Assembly (NCBI RefSeq): GCF_947036865.1
Contig: NZ_CAMQSF010000004.1
Span: 123,341 to 187,340 of the forward strand
DNA: 64,000 bases
Direction: 5' to 3'
Source: an uncultured Caulobacter sp.
Lineage (GTDB): Bacteria; Pseudomonadota; Alphaproteobacteria; Caulobacterales; Caulobacteraceae
Made by a program: the position numbers and the translations under genes. The notes below the pieces were generated by a model. That model worked only from the letters and a program-made list of their open reading frames with translations. It made no database searches and was not told where the DNA came from. Positions 34,503 through 42,366 of the stretch are shown piece by piece. The first letter of the stretch is position 1, and each line of letters opens with the position of its first letter.

Positions 34503-34973
34503 CTACTGGGGCAGCGCGTATTCCAGGTCGTACTGGTGCTTGCCGTCGGCGACAGTGATCACCAGGCGGCCGGTGAGGCCCTTCAGCTCGCCCGAGCCGG
34601 AGTCCGGGACGATGTCGATGACTAAGCTGATGTCCTTGCCGCGCATCGCGCCGCGATGAACCAGGGCGAAAGCGCCCTTTCGCCCGTCCAGCGTCCCGAC
34701 CACGCGCTCGGTGGCCACATAGACGGCCGAGCCCGGGACCTCGGTGCCCACGGTCAGCATCTCGCCCTTGCCGGTCGCCTCCAGAGCGCCGTGATAGACC
34801 TTGTCCAGCGAGAACCGGCCCAGGGTGGAGCCTTCGCCCTTGTCCTGCTCGATAGGCTTGGTGGCGACGTCGAACAGGCCGTGGGCGTGGTGCATGGCGG
34901 TCTCCGCGAAACAGGGAGAGACGGCGGCCAAGGCGACCGCGATGGCCGGCACGATGATGCGCGGGACTGGCAT
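34503..34973 (-). CDS. DUF3224-family exported protein
   Basis: A 156-residue protein with a signal peptide (residues 1-23, ending CFAETA). The mature part matches DUF3224: LGRFSLDKVYHGALEATGKG, EMLTVGTEVPGSAVYVATER, VVGTLDGRKGAFALVHRG and a DGKHQYDLEYALP end. DUF3224 is an eight-stranded lipocalin- or allene-oxide-cyclase-like barrel of unknown role, usually cytoplasmic, so the signal peptide is unusual. A LexA-type box (35000-35014) stands 27 bp upstream of the start, suggesting control by DNA damage. Confidence 0.8.
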   Translation of the reverse strand: MPVPRIIVPAIAVALAAVSPCFAETAMHHAHGLFDVATKPIEQDKGEGSTLGRFSLDKVYHGALEATGKGEMLTVGTEVPGSAVYVATERVVGTLDGRKGAFALVHRGAMRGKDISLVIDIVPDSGSGELKGLTGRLVITVADGKHQYDLEYALPQ

Positions 34974-34999
34974 GAACGTTCCTCTCGTTTCGCTTACGA

Positions 35000-35014
35000 G
35001 AACATAACAAGAAC
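35000..35014. promoter_or_regulatory. LexA (SOS) box upstream of the DUF3224 gene
   Basis: GAACATAACAAGAAC fits the alphaproteobacterial LexA direct repeat GAAC-N7-GAAC (GTTC-N7-GTTC on the minus strand) exactly. It lies 27 bp before ATG 34973 and just after the end of dinB. The position fits an operator in the DUF3224 promoter. Confidence 0.65.
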
Positions 35015-35020
35015 TATACG

Positions 35021-36277
35021 TCAACGCCCCTTGAGCGCCCGCCCGCTGACCACCGCCCCGGCGCCGAACTTGCCGCGCAGGGCGTCGATCGCGGTCTCGC
35101 TGTTCAGGGCGCGGCGCTCGTAGTCGGCGAACATATCCGCGCCGGCTGTCTCGGCGTCGACGAACTCGGTCAGGCCCGCGCCGATCAGGCGGTAGGAGAG
35201 GCCCCTGGGCTCGGCGGCCAGCAGTTCGCGCGCCACCTGGAACAGGGTGCGGGCGGTCTGGGTCGGCACGGCCAGGGTGCGGCGGCGGGTGTGGATCTTG
35301 AAGTCGGGCGTGCGGAGTTTCAGCGTCGCCACGCGGCCGGCGATGCCCTCGCGCCGCGCCTGCTTGGCCACCTTCTCGCAGAGCGGCCAGAGCTCGTCCT
35401 CCAGGTCCTCGCGCCGGTGCAGGTCGTCGTTGAAGGTGGTTTCGGCGCTGATCGTCTTGCGGGCCTGATCGGGATCAACCATCCGGCTGTCCTGGCCGTG
35501 CGCCAGGCGGTGCAGGCGAAGGCCGCCCGCGCCGAGCCGGCTGGCCAGCAGCTTCAGATCGGCGCTGGCGATGTCGCCGACGGTCTTCAGCCCGATCTCG
35601 GCGAGGCTGGCCACGGTGGCGGGGCCGACGCCGGGCAGAATGCCGACCGGCTTGTCGGCCAGGAAGGTCTTGGCCTCCGCCGCGCCGATGGCCGAGAAGC
35701 CGCGCGGCTTGTCCAGCTCGGACGCGATCTTGGCCAGGAACTTGTTGGGCGCCAGACCGATGGAGACGGTGAGGCCGATGTCGCGCTCGATCTCGGCCTG
35801 CAGCCGCGCCAGCATCTGGGCCGGCGTCGCGCCATGCAGACGCTCGGTGCCGGTCAGGTCGATCCAGGCTTCATCCAGCGACAGCGGCTGGATCAGGGGC
35901 GTTAGCCGGTCCAGCTTCTCGTGGATGCGGCGGCTCTCTTCCTTGTACTTGGCGAAGTTGGGCTTGATGACCACGGCGTCGGGGCAGAGCTTCAGCGCCT
36001 TGAACATCGGCATGGCCGAGCGCGCGCCGCTCATGCGGGCGATGTAGCAGGCGGTGGTGACCACGCCGCGCTTGCCGCCGCCAACGATGACCGGCCGATC
36101 GCGCAGGGTCGGATCGTCGCGCTTTTCGACCGAGGCGTAGAAGGCGTCGCAGTCCAGGTGGGCGATCGAGAGGGTTCCCAACTCGTCGTGGAAGACGACG
36201 CGCGGCGAGGCGCAGGAGGGGCAGCGCGCGACCTTGGCCCCGCCCGTCCATCCGCAGTCGCGGCACAGGCACTTCAT
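35021..36277 (-). CDS. dinB: DNA polymerase IV (Y-family) with N-terminal zinc ribbon
   Basis: A 418-residue translesion polymerase. Before the catalytic core it carries about 30 residues with two Cys pairs (CLCRDCGWTG...CPSCASP), a probable zinc ribbon. The core follows: IAHLDCDAFYASVEKRDDP, then QPLSLDEAWIDLTGTERL with the metal-binding Asp/Glu, the thumb helix-hairpin VGILPGVGPATVASL and a little-finger domain. It copies past damaged bases with low fidelity. It is the last gene of a HAD-ROK-dinB operon, 10 bp after ROK. I see no LexA box before the operon; the nearest box is downstream of dinB and faces the DUF3224 gene. Confidence 0.93.
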   Translation of the reverse strand: MKCLCRDCGWTGGAKVARCPSCASPRVVFHDELGTLSIAHLDCDAFYASVEKRDDPTLRDRPVIVGGGKRGVVTTACYIARMSGARSAMPMFKALKLCPDAVVIKPNFAKYKEESRRIHEKLDRLTPLIQPLSLDEAWIDLTGTERLHGATPAQMLARLQAEIERDIGLTVSIGLAPNKFLAKIASELDKPRGFSAIGAAEAKTFLADKPVGILPGVGPATVASLAEIGLKTVGDIASADLKLLASRLGAGGLRLHRLAHGQDSRMVDPDQARKTISAETTFNDDLHRREDLEDELWPLCEKVAKQARREGIAGRVATLKLRTPDFKIHTRRRTLAVPTQTARTLFQVARELLAAEPRGLSYRLIGAGLTEFVDAETAGADMFADYERRALNSETAIDALRGKFGAGAVVSGRALKGR

Positions 36278-36287
36278 CGGGGCGCCC

Positions 36288-37178
36288 TCACGCCTCCGCC
36301 GGCCACAGCCAGGCCGCGCCGCGCACGCCGGAGCTGTCGCCGTGCGCGGCCCGCTTCACCGGGACGGCGTAGGCGTCGGAGAAGACGTGGGGCGCGATGG
36401 CCGCGGGCAGGCGTTCGTAAAGGGCCTCGACATTGGACATGCCGCCGCCCAGGACGAAGACGTCGGGGTCGACCAGGTCGGCGATGACGGCCAGGCCGCG
36501 ACCGAGCCGGTCCACATAGCGGTCGAAGGCGGTCGTCGCGCCTGGATCGCCGGCCTTGACGGCTTCCATGGTCGCCTGGGCCGTCGGGAAGCCGGAGTCC
36601 CGGGCGAAGGCGGGGCCCGACACCCAGGTCTCCAGACAGCCCTCGCGGCCGCACCAGCATTGCGGGCCGGGATATTCTTCCGGTCGAGGCCAGGGCAGGG
36701 GCGTGTGGCCGCACTCGGCGGCGACGCCGTTCAGCCCCTCGACCAGCCGCCCGTCGACCACGAGCCCGCCGCCGCAGCCGGTCCCCAGGATCACCGCGAA
36801 GACAACGCGCGCGCCGGCGCCGGCCCCGTCGGCGGCTTCCGAGAGCGCCAGGCAGTTGGCGTCGTTGGCCAGGCGGACGGGGCGCGCCAGGCGCTTCTCC
36901 AGGTCCTCGCCAAAGCGGCGGCCGTTCAGATAGACGCTGTTGGCGTTGCGGATCAGTCCCGTGCGCGGCGAGATCGAGCCGGGAATGCCCAGGCCCACGC
37001 GCGGGCAACTCGCCCCCGCCATCGCCTCGGCGTCGGTCAGGAGCTCGGCGACGGTCTCCAGAGCCGCCTCGTACGTCCCCGGATTGGGCTTGCGGACCCG
37101 CGCGACGAACCCGCCGGCCTCGTCCAGCGCGGCGGCCTCGATCTTGGTGCCGCCGAAGTCGACGCCGAAGCGGATCAT
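36288..37178 (-). CDS. ROK-family sugar kinase
   Basis: A 296-residue ROK kinase. FGVDFGGTKIEAAALDEAGG is the phosphate-binding N-terminus. VRLANDANCLALSEAADGAG carries the catalytic Asp, ILGTGCGGGLVVDG binds ATP, and ECGHTPLPWPRPEEY followed by CWCGREGCLETWVSG is the ROK zinc site. Fructo-, gluco- or N-acetylglucosamine kinases share these motifs, so the substrate is open. ATG 37178 overlaps the HAD stop (ATGA), and dinB follows 10 bp after its end. Confidence 0.9.
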   Translation of the reverse strand: MIRFGVDFGGTKIEAAALDEAGGFVARVRKPNPGTYEAALETVAELLTDAEAMAGASCPRVGLGIPGSISPRTGLIRNANSVYLNGRRFGEDLEKRLARPVRLANDANCLALSEAADGAGAGARVVFAVILGTGCGGGLVVDGRLVEGLNGVAAECGHTPLPWPRPEEYPGPQCWCGREGCLETWVSGPAFARDSGFPTAQATMEAVKAGDPGATTAFDRYVDRLGRGLAVIADLVDPDVFVLGGGMSNVEALYERLPAAIAPHVFSDAYAVPVKRAAHGDSSGVRGAAWLWPAEA

Positions 37179-37822
37179 GGAAAGAGCCGCGCCTCGATCG
37201 CGGTCTTCAGGTGGGGCCATTCGTCGATGCGCGCGTGGCGGTCGGGCGCCGACGGGGCGAACGGGCGCAGGCGCTCGTCGCTGACCATCTGGAACCGCCC
37301 GACGCGCGGCGCCTTATCCGCCACGGAGTCGAGCTGCGGCAAAAGGTCGTCGATGAAGACGGCCGGGCCGGAGGTGCGGCCGGCCAGATCCGCCGCCGCC
37401 GGTCCCTTGGGGCCGCTGTTGATGACGAGCGGATAATCGAAGCCGTGCGTTTTCAACCACTTGGCTCGCGCCAGCCGACCGTGCTCGGGCGCGTTGGTCA
37501 GGATGACGACCTCGGCGCGGGTCGACAGATCGGCCAGGGCGTCGGCCGCGCCCAGCGCCGGCGGGAGGTCGTCGGCGCCGTCGCGAAAGAAATCGTCGAA
37601 CAGGGCCTTGCCCGCGATCATGTCGAGGTGTTCCGTCTCGCCTGGGCGGTAGATGTTCTGGAACAGGGCGAAGCGATCGATCCTCAGCTCGAAGCCGTGG
37701 CGTTCGATGAAGGCGCCGAAGCCGCGCATGAACTGCGCCAGCACCTCGTCGACATCGACGATGACCAGCGGCGCGGCGGGCGACACGGCGCAGGCTTGCA
37801 GATCGGAGCAGGGCGGTTCCAT
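37175..37822 (-). CDS. HAD-superfamily hydrolase-like protein
   Basis: A 215-residue protein with a HAD fold. Motif I is unusual but present as PLVIVDVDEVLAQFMRGF (DVD). Motif II is VVILTNAP and motif IV is GPAVFIDDLLPQLDSV. It is probably a small-molecule phosphatase. The gene begins the three-gene operon with the ROK kinase (ATGA overlap) and dinB, so it may dephosphorylate a sugar phosphate in the same pathway. Its promoter region is shared with the divergent divK, 115 bp away. Confidence 0.78.
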   Translation of the reverse strand: MEPPCSDLQACAVSPAAPLVIVDVDEVLAQFMRGFGAFIERHGFELRIDRFALFQNIYRPGETEHLDMIAGKALFDDFFRDGADDLPPALGAADALADLSTRAEVVILTNAPEHGRLARAKWLKTHGFDYPLVINSGPKGPAAADLAGRTSGPAVFIDDLLPQLDSVADKAPRVGRFQMVSDERLRPFAPSAPDRHARIDEWPHLKTAIEARLFP

Positions 37823-37844
37823 CGGGGGCGGTCTCTTAACGCGA

Positions 37845-37859
37845 TTAGCGCGGGCTTAA
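37845..37859 (+). promoter_or_regulatory. CtrA-type site upstream of divK
   Basis: TTAG-N7-TTAA differs by one base from the CtrA consensus TTAA-N7-TTAA; another TTAA lies at 37836-37839. It is about 80 bp before the divK start. CtrA is known to drive divK transcription in C. crescentus, which fits. Confidence 0.5.
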
Positions 37860-37937
37860 GGATATCCGTGCGATCAGGAACTGGAAGACGGCGCGAATCC
37901 CTAGGCGTCGCCACGTGACCTTTTGGTCGGGGTAAGG

Positions 37938-38315
37938 ATGACGAAGAAGGTCCTCATCGTGGAGGATAACGAGCTGAACATGAAGCTCTTTCATGATCTG
38001 CTCGAAGCCCAGGGTTACGAGACCCTGCAGACCCGCGAGGGCCTGTCGGCGTTGTCCATTGCTCGTGAAAACAAGCCCGACCTGATTCTGATGGATATCC
38101 AGCTGCCCGAGATCTCGGGCCTGGAAGTCACCAAGTGGCTCAAGGAAGACGACGACCTGGCTCACATCCCGGTGGTCGCCGTCACGGCCTTCGCCATGAA
38201 GGGCGACGAGGAGCGAATCCGCGAGGGCGGCTGCGAGGCCTACATCTCCAAGCCGATCTCGGTGGTCCACTTCCTCGACACGATCAAGCGTCTGCTGGAA
38301 AGGCAGCCCGCATGA
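37938..38315 (+). CDS. divK: DivK, single-domain response regulator of cell-cycle polarity
   Basis: A 125-residue receiver domain only: [20 protein letters not shown], phospho-accepting Asp53 in [16 protein letters not shown], switch Thr in [16 protein letters not shown] and Lys in [12 protein letters not shown]. The sequence is close to Caulobacter DivK, which is phosphorylated by DivJ, dephosphorylated by PleC, and inhibits the CckA-CtrA pathway through DivL. ATG 37938 follows GTAAGG. The pleD start overlaps its stop (ATGA), the known divK-pleD operon. Confidence 0.97.
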   Translation: MTKKVLIVEDNELNMKLFHDLLEAQGYETLQTREGLSALSIARENKPDLILMDIQLPEISGLEVTKWLKEDDDLAHIPVVAVTAFAMKGDEERIREGGCEAYISKPISVVHFLDTIKRLLERQPA

Positions 38316-39676
38316 GCGCGCGGATCCTCGTCGTCGATGACATCGAGGCCAATGTCCGCCTGCTCGAGGCCAAGCTGACGGCCGAATATTACGAAGTCAC
38401 CAGCGCCACCGACGGCCCGACGGCCCTCGCCATGGCCGCTCGCGACCTGCCCGACATCATCCTGCTGGACGTGATGATGCCCGGCATGGACGGCTTCACC
38501 GTCTGCCGCAAGCTGAAGGAAGACCCCAGCACGCGCCATATCCCGGTGGTGCTGATCACCGCTCTCGACGGACGCGGCGACCGGATCCAGGGGCTGGAGG
38601 CGGGCGCCTCGGACTTTCTGACCAAGCCGATCGACGACGTCATGCTGTTCGCGCGGGTGCGCAGCCTGACGCGCTTCAAGCTGGTGATCGACGAGTTGCG
38701 CCAGCGCGAGGCCTCGGGCCGCCGCATGGGCGTGATCGCCGGCGCCGCCGCCCGCCTGGACGGCCTGGGCGGCCGGGTGCTGGTCGTCGACGACAACGAG
38801 CGCCAGGCCGCGCGCGTCGCCGCCGAGCTGGGCGTCGAGCATCGTCCGTTCCTGGAAAGCGATCCGGAAAAGGCCAAGATCAGCGCCGGCGGTCCGGTGG
38901 ATCTGGTGATCGTCAACGCCGCGGCTCGAGGCTTCGACGGCCTGAGGTTCACCGCCTCGCTCCGCTCCGAGGAGCGCACCCGCCAGCTGCCGGTGCTGGC
39001 GATGGTCGATCCGGACGACCGCGCCCGGATGGTCAAGGCGCTGGAGATCGGCGTCAACGACATCCTGCCGCGTCCGGTCGATCCGCAGGAGCTGGCCGCC
39101 CGGGTCAAGACCCAGATCCAGCGCAAGCGCTACACCGACTATCTGCGCAACAATCTCGACAACTCGCTGGAGCTGGCGGTCACCGACCAGCTGACCGGCC
39201 TGCACAATCGTCGCTACATGTCTGGCCAGCTGGACGCGCTGGTCAAGCGCGCGGCCCTGGGCGGCGAGCCCGTGTCGGCCCTGCTGATCGACATCGACTT
39301 CTTCAAGAAGATCAACGACACCTTCGGCCACGACATCGGCGACGAGGTGCTGCGCGAGTTCGCCCTGCGCCTGGCGTCGAACGTCCGGGCGATCGACCTG
39401 CCGTGCCGCTTCGGGGGCGAGGAATTCGTCGTCGTGATGCCCGACACCACCCTGGCCGACGCCCTGCGCATCGCCGAGCGGATCCGGATGCACGTCGCGG
39501 GCTCGCCGTTCAAGGTGGCGCACGGCCAGGAACTGCTGAACGTGACCATCTCGGTCGGGGTCTCGGCCACGCTCGGCGCCGACGATACGCCGGAGGCCCT
39601 GCTCAAGCGGGCCGACCAGGGCGTGTACCAGGCCAAGGCCTCGGGCCGCAACGCGGTGGTCGGCAAGGCAGCCTGA
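38312..39676 (+). CDS. pleD: PleD, diguanylate cyclase response regulator
   Basis: A 454-residue protein, the same length I recall for Caulobacter PleD. The receiver domain has Asp53 ([16 protein letters not shown]) and [11 protein letters not shown] second, degenerate receiver domain follows ([19 protein letters not shown]). The GGDEF domain has [18 protein letters not shown] text, [20 protein letters not shown], an inhibitory RAID site (RxxD) and the active loop FGGEEF. It makes c-di-GMP on phosphorylation by DivJ/PleC, promoting flagellum ejection and stalk formation at the swarmer-to-stalked transition. Overlaps divK by four bases. Confidence 0.97.
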   Translation: MSARILVVDDIEANVRLLEAKLTAEYYEVTSATDGPTALAMAARDLPDIILLDVMMPGMDGFTVCRKLKEDPSTRHIPVVLITALDGRGDRIQGLEAGASDFLTKPIDDVMLFARVRSLTRFKLVIDELRQREASGRRMGVIAGAAARLDGLGGRVLVVDDNERQAARVAAELGVEHRPFLESDPEKAKISAGGPVDLVIVNAAARGFDGLRFTASLRSEERTRQLPVLAMVDPDDRARMVKALEIGVNDILPRPVDPQELAARVKTQIQRKRYTDYLRNNLDNSLELAVTDQLTGLHNRRYMSGQLDALVKRAALGGEPVSALLIDIDFFKKINDTFGHDIGDEVLREFALRLASNVRAIDLPCRFGGEEFVVVMPDTTLADALRIAERIRMHVAGSPFKVAHGQELLNVTISVGVSATLGADDTPEALLKRADQGVYQAKASGRNAVVGKAA

Positions 39677-39767
39677 GATCCGCGCGCCGAGGGACATCCG
39701 GCGCTCATTTCACCGCTGAAACCCTTCTAAGCTTGCGCTCGGCGGCGGTTTCAGCCAAGTCGCGCGC

Positions 39768-41453
39768 ATGAACAAGATGCTCGTCCGCGGCCTTGTCGCC
39801 GCCGCCCTCTCGATCGGCTGCGCGGCCCAGGCGTCGGCGTCGACTCCGTCTTCCAAGCCGGAGCCGAAGCTGGTCGTGGTCATCTCGGTCGACCAGTTCA
39901 GCGCCAATCTCTACGCGCAGCACCGGGCCGAATTCACGGGCGGCATGAAGACGCTCAGTGAAGGGATCGTCTATCCCAACGGCTACCAGTCGCACGCCTT
40001 CACCGAGACCTGTCCCGGCCACTCGACCCTGCTGACGGGCAAGCATCCCAACAAGACCGGCATCAGCGCCAACGACTGGTACGACAAGGCCACCGGCAAG
40101 ACGGTCTACTGCCTGGCCGATCCCAGCGTCGTGCTGGCCGACGATCCCAAGGGACGGTCGGTGTCGCCGGCCAATCTGATGGCCACCACCTATGGCGACT
40201 GGCTCAAGGACGTCTCGCCCCAGAGCCGGGTGTTCGGCGTGTCGGGCAAGGACCGGGGCGCGATCACCATGTCGGGCCACAAGGCCGACGGCCAGTTCTG
40301 GTTCCAGCCGGGCTTTGGCTTCACCACCTATGTCCGCCAGGGGCAGACCGCCGAAGAGCGGCTCAAGCCCGTGGCGGCGTTCAACGCCCAGATGGCGGCG
40401 GATCTCTCCAAGCACCCGTTCGTCTGGGACTACGACGCCAAGCTGGGCCCCGCGGCCAAGCGCTGCCGCGCGCTGGAGGCCGATTACGAGACCGGCGGCC
40501 GCAAGTGGCGCGCCGCGCTGCCGATCCCGGCCGCGACCAGCCCGGCCGACAAGCTGCGCGATCTCTATGCGAGTCCGTATACGGACCAAGTGACCCTGGA
40601 GCTGGCGCGGCGGCTGCGCGAGACCTATGACCTGGGCGACGGTCCGCAGGTGGACCTGTTGGCCATCAGCCTGTCGGCGACCGACTTCGTGGGACATCGC
40701 TACGGCACGCGCGGTCCGGAGATGTGCGACCAACTCGCCCGCCTCGACGATCGCCTGGGCGTGTTCCTGAAGAGCCTGGACAAGGTCAAGGGCGGGGTGC
40801 TGGTGGTGCTGGCCGCCGACCACGGCGGCGCCGACTTCGCCGAGCGCCTGGCCGGCGAGGGCTATGACTACGGCCGCGTGGAGCGCAAGAGCTGGCTGGC
40901 CAAGCTGAACGCCGCGGTCCGGGGCGATCTTGGCCTGTCCTGGGATCCGTTGCTGGCCGACAGCGGCATCGACGAGCTCTATGTGCTGGGCGCCGACAAG
41001 AAGCCGCTGCCCGCCGCCGACCAGGCCCGCATCACGGCGGCCGCGCTGGCGCGCCTGAACCGCGATCCGCTGGTGGCGGGGGCCTTCGACTCCAACGCAC
41101 TGCTGACCATGGAGCCGGCGCCCGCCAACGCCTCTCCCGAGGAGCTGTCGCTAGCCGAGCGCCTGCGTCGCAGCGTCTATCCGGGCCGGGTGGGCGACAT
41201 CGTCGTGGCCTTCCGCCCCGATCGCGTGCCCTCGTCGCCCGGTCCGACCTATGTCTCGACCCACGGCAGCGCCTGGGACTACGACCGGCGGGTGCCGATC
41301 CTGTTCTGGTGGAAGGGCGCGACGCCGCACGAGCGCATCCTGCCGCTCGACACGGTGGACATCGCCCCGACCATCGCGGCGGTGACCGGGGTCAAGCCGC
41401 CGGCGGACATCGACGGCGTCTGCCGCCCGCTTGTCTACGGGCAGGGCTGCTAG
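39768..41453 (+). CDS. PafA-like alkaline phosphatase / phosphodiesterase superfamily
   Basis: A 561-residue exported enzyme. The signal peptide is residues 1-24 (ending QASAS). The alkaline-phosphatase-superfamily motifs include VVVISVDQFSANLYAQH, the Thr nucleophile in AFTETCPGHSTLLTG (about residue 81), GISANDWYDKATGK, then LSATDFVGHRYGTRGPEMCD, VVLAADHGGADF and STHGSAWDYDRRVPILFWWK, which supply metal-binding Asp/His. It resembles the Ca-activated, phosphate-irrepressible phosphatase PafA. Probably periplasmic or outer-membrane-associated, hydrolysing phosphomonoesters. Confidence 0.88.
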   Translation: MNKMLVRGLVAAALSIGCAAQASASTPSSKPEPKLVVVISVDQFSANLYAQHRAEFTGGMKTLSEGIVYPNGYQSHAFTETCPGHSTLLTGKHPNKTGISANDWYDKATGKTVYCLADPSVVLADDPKGRSVSPANLMATTYGDWLKDVSPQSRVFGVSGKDRGAITMSGHKADGQFWFQPGFGFTTYVRQGQTAEERLKPVAAFNAQMAADLSKHPFVWDYDAKLGPAAKRCRALEADYETGGRKWRAALPIPAATSPADKLRDLYASPYTDQVTLELARRLRETYDLGDGPQVDLLAISLSATDFVGHRYGTRGPEMCDQLARLDDRLGVFLKSLDKVKGGVLVVLAADHGGADFAERLAGEGYDYGRVERKSWLAKLNAAVRGDLGLSWDPLLADSGIDELYVLGADKKPLPAADQARITAAALARLNRDPLVAGAFDSNALLTMEPAPANASPEELSLAERLRRSVYPGRVGDIVVAFRPDRVPSSPGPTYVSTHGSAWDYDRRVPILFWWKGATPHERILPLDTVDIAPTIAAVTGVKPPADIDGVCRPLVYGQGC

Positions 41454-41505
41454 AGCCCGTCTGTTTCGAATTGGGTCATTCGAAACAGACAGACAGGCTC
41501 GCTCT
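41453..41505. repeat. Long perfect hairpin after the phosphatase gene
   Basis: GTCTGTTTCGAAT (41459-41471) and ATTCGAAACAGAC (41478-41490) form a 13-bp perfect stem with a 6-nt TGGGTC loop; outer GAGCC (41453-41457) and GGCTC (41496-41500) extend it with a bulge. Very likely a palindromic intergenic repeat; it could also terminate the phosphatase transcript. Confidence 0.75.
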
Positions 41506-41513
41506 CCAACATT

Positions 41514-41543
41514 TAGAGCGCGCTAGCCGCTGAAACCGCTCTA
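41514..41543. repeat. TAGAGCG...CGCTCTA inverted repeat
   Basis: TAGAGCG (41514-41520) and CGCTCTA (41537-41543) flank a 16-bp centre; the same ends appear at 5688-5728. It directly follows the hairpin at 41453. The rest of the 284-bp gap to the next gene is not coding and includes an AT-rich stretch near 41664-41697 that may hold a promoter. Confidence 0.5.
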
Positions 41544-41737
41544 GGCGCGAATCTCCCGCGAAGGGCGGGTTGGCGGTGGGTGAGCGGCGCGGTCCGCCCA
41601 TTTCCTGAGCGCTCGCGCCCGCCGACCGAGCGTTCGAGCGAATTCGGCACGCGGCGAGCCAATACGTAATTCTGTTTAGTTAATCATACACGTTTGTCGC
41701 ACAGGCTCGTCATACTTCTCAGTCGGGAGGGGTGACG

Positions 41738-41989
41738 ATGAAGGCGAGAGCGCGTTCGAGGAAGAGTTCGTTTCCGATCGGATGGCTTTTACTGGGTCTC
41801 TTGACCTGCGGCGTTCTGTTCCGGCTTGGCGCGGAGGCCAATAGCCACCTGTCGGGCGGTCTGTCCGTGGCGGCCATGATCGTCGCCTTCGTGGCCCTGT
41901 GGGTGGGTCCGGTGCTGCTGGTCGTAACGGCGCTGTGGGGCGCCTTCGCCTTTTGTCGGTGGCTTCTGCTGGGCGAGGCGCGCCGGTAG
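41738..41989 (+). CDS. Small two-helix membrane protein, unknown
   Basis: An 83-residue protein with a very basic N-terminus (MKARARSRKSSFPIG) and two hydrophobic helices (about residues 16-30 and 40-75). GGGAGGGG lies upstream of ATG 41738; a GTG at 41732 would add two residues. No family recognised. It is followed by the shared hairpin at 42025. Confidence 0.6.
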   Translation: MKARARSRKSSFPIGWLLLGLLTCGVLFRLGAEANSHLSGGLSVAAMIVAFVALWVGPVLLVVTALWGAFAFCRWLLLGEARR

Positions 41990-42024
41990 ATATCGACCGC
42001 CTCGCGGACGAGCGCCAGAATCAA

Positions 42025-42054
42025 GAACGCCCGGCTATCGCTAGCCGGGCGTTC
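42025..42054. terminator. Perfect hairpin between the small membrane gene and rpmG
   Basis: GAACGCCCGGCTA (42025-42037) and TAGCCGGGCGTTC (42042-42054) form a 13-bp perfect stem with a TCGC loop. It sits between convergent genes and is likely a two-way terminator; on the minus strand it is followed by a short TTGATT. Confidence 0.75.
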
Positions 42055-42079
42055 GTGTCTTCAGCGCTGAGCGTCGATC

Positions 42080-42247
42080 TTACTTGATCTTGCCTTCGCG
42101 GAATTCGACGTGCTTGCGGATGACCGGATCGTACTTCTTCAGCACCATCTTCTCGGTCTTGGTGCGGGCGTTCTTCTTGGTGACGTAGAAGAAGCCGGTG
42201 TCCGCCGTCGAGTTCAGGCGGATCTTGATGGAAGCCGGTTTGGCCAT
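42080..42247 (-). CDS. rpmG: 50S ribosomal protein L33
   Basis: A 55-residue protein starting [20 protein letters not shown] and ending [18 protein letters not shown], the L33 pattern. It contains no cysteine, so it is the zinc-free (C-minus) form. L33 sits near the E site of the large subunit. ATG 42247, stop TAA 42080-42082. Single gene with a strong hairpin downstream. Confidence 0.95.
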   Translation of the reverse strand: MAKPASIKIRLNSTADTGFFYVTKKNARTKTEKMVLKKYDPVIRKHVEFREGKIK

Positions 42248-42366
42248 GGTCGAATCCCTGCGGTGGTCGCGCAGGTTCCCGCGCGCTGGAAATAAGAGGC
42301 GCGGAACATACTCATCGGGGACTCAAAGTCAATCGGCGGAGTCGGTTTCGCGCGCGGCGGGGCGCG

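Noticed and set aside
35021..37822. SOS control of dinB from a LexA box before its operon
   Set aside because: No GTTC-N7-GTTC found near 37822-37937. The only box (35000-35014) is downstream of dinB and oriented to the DUF3224 gene.
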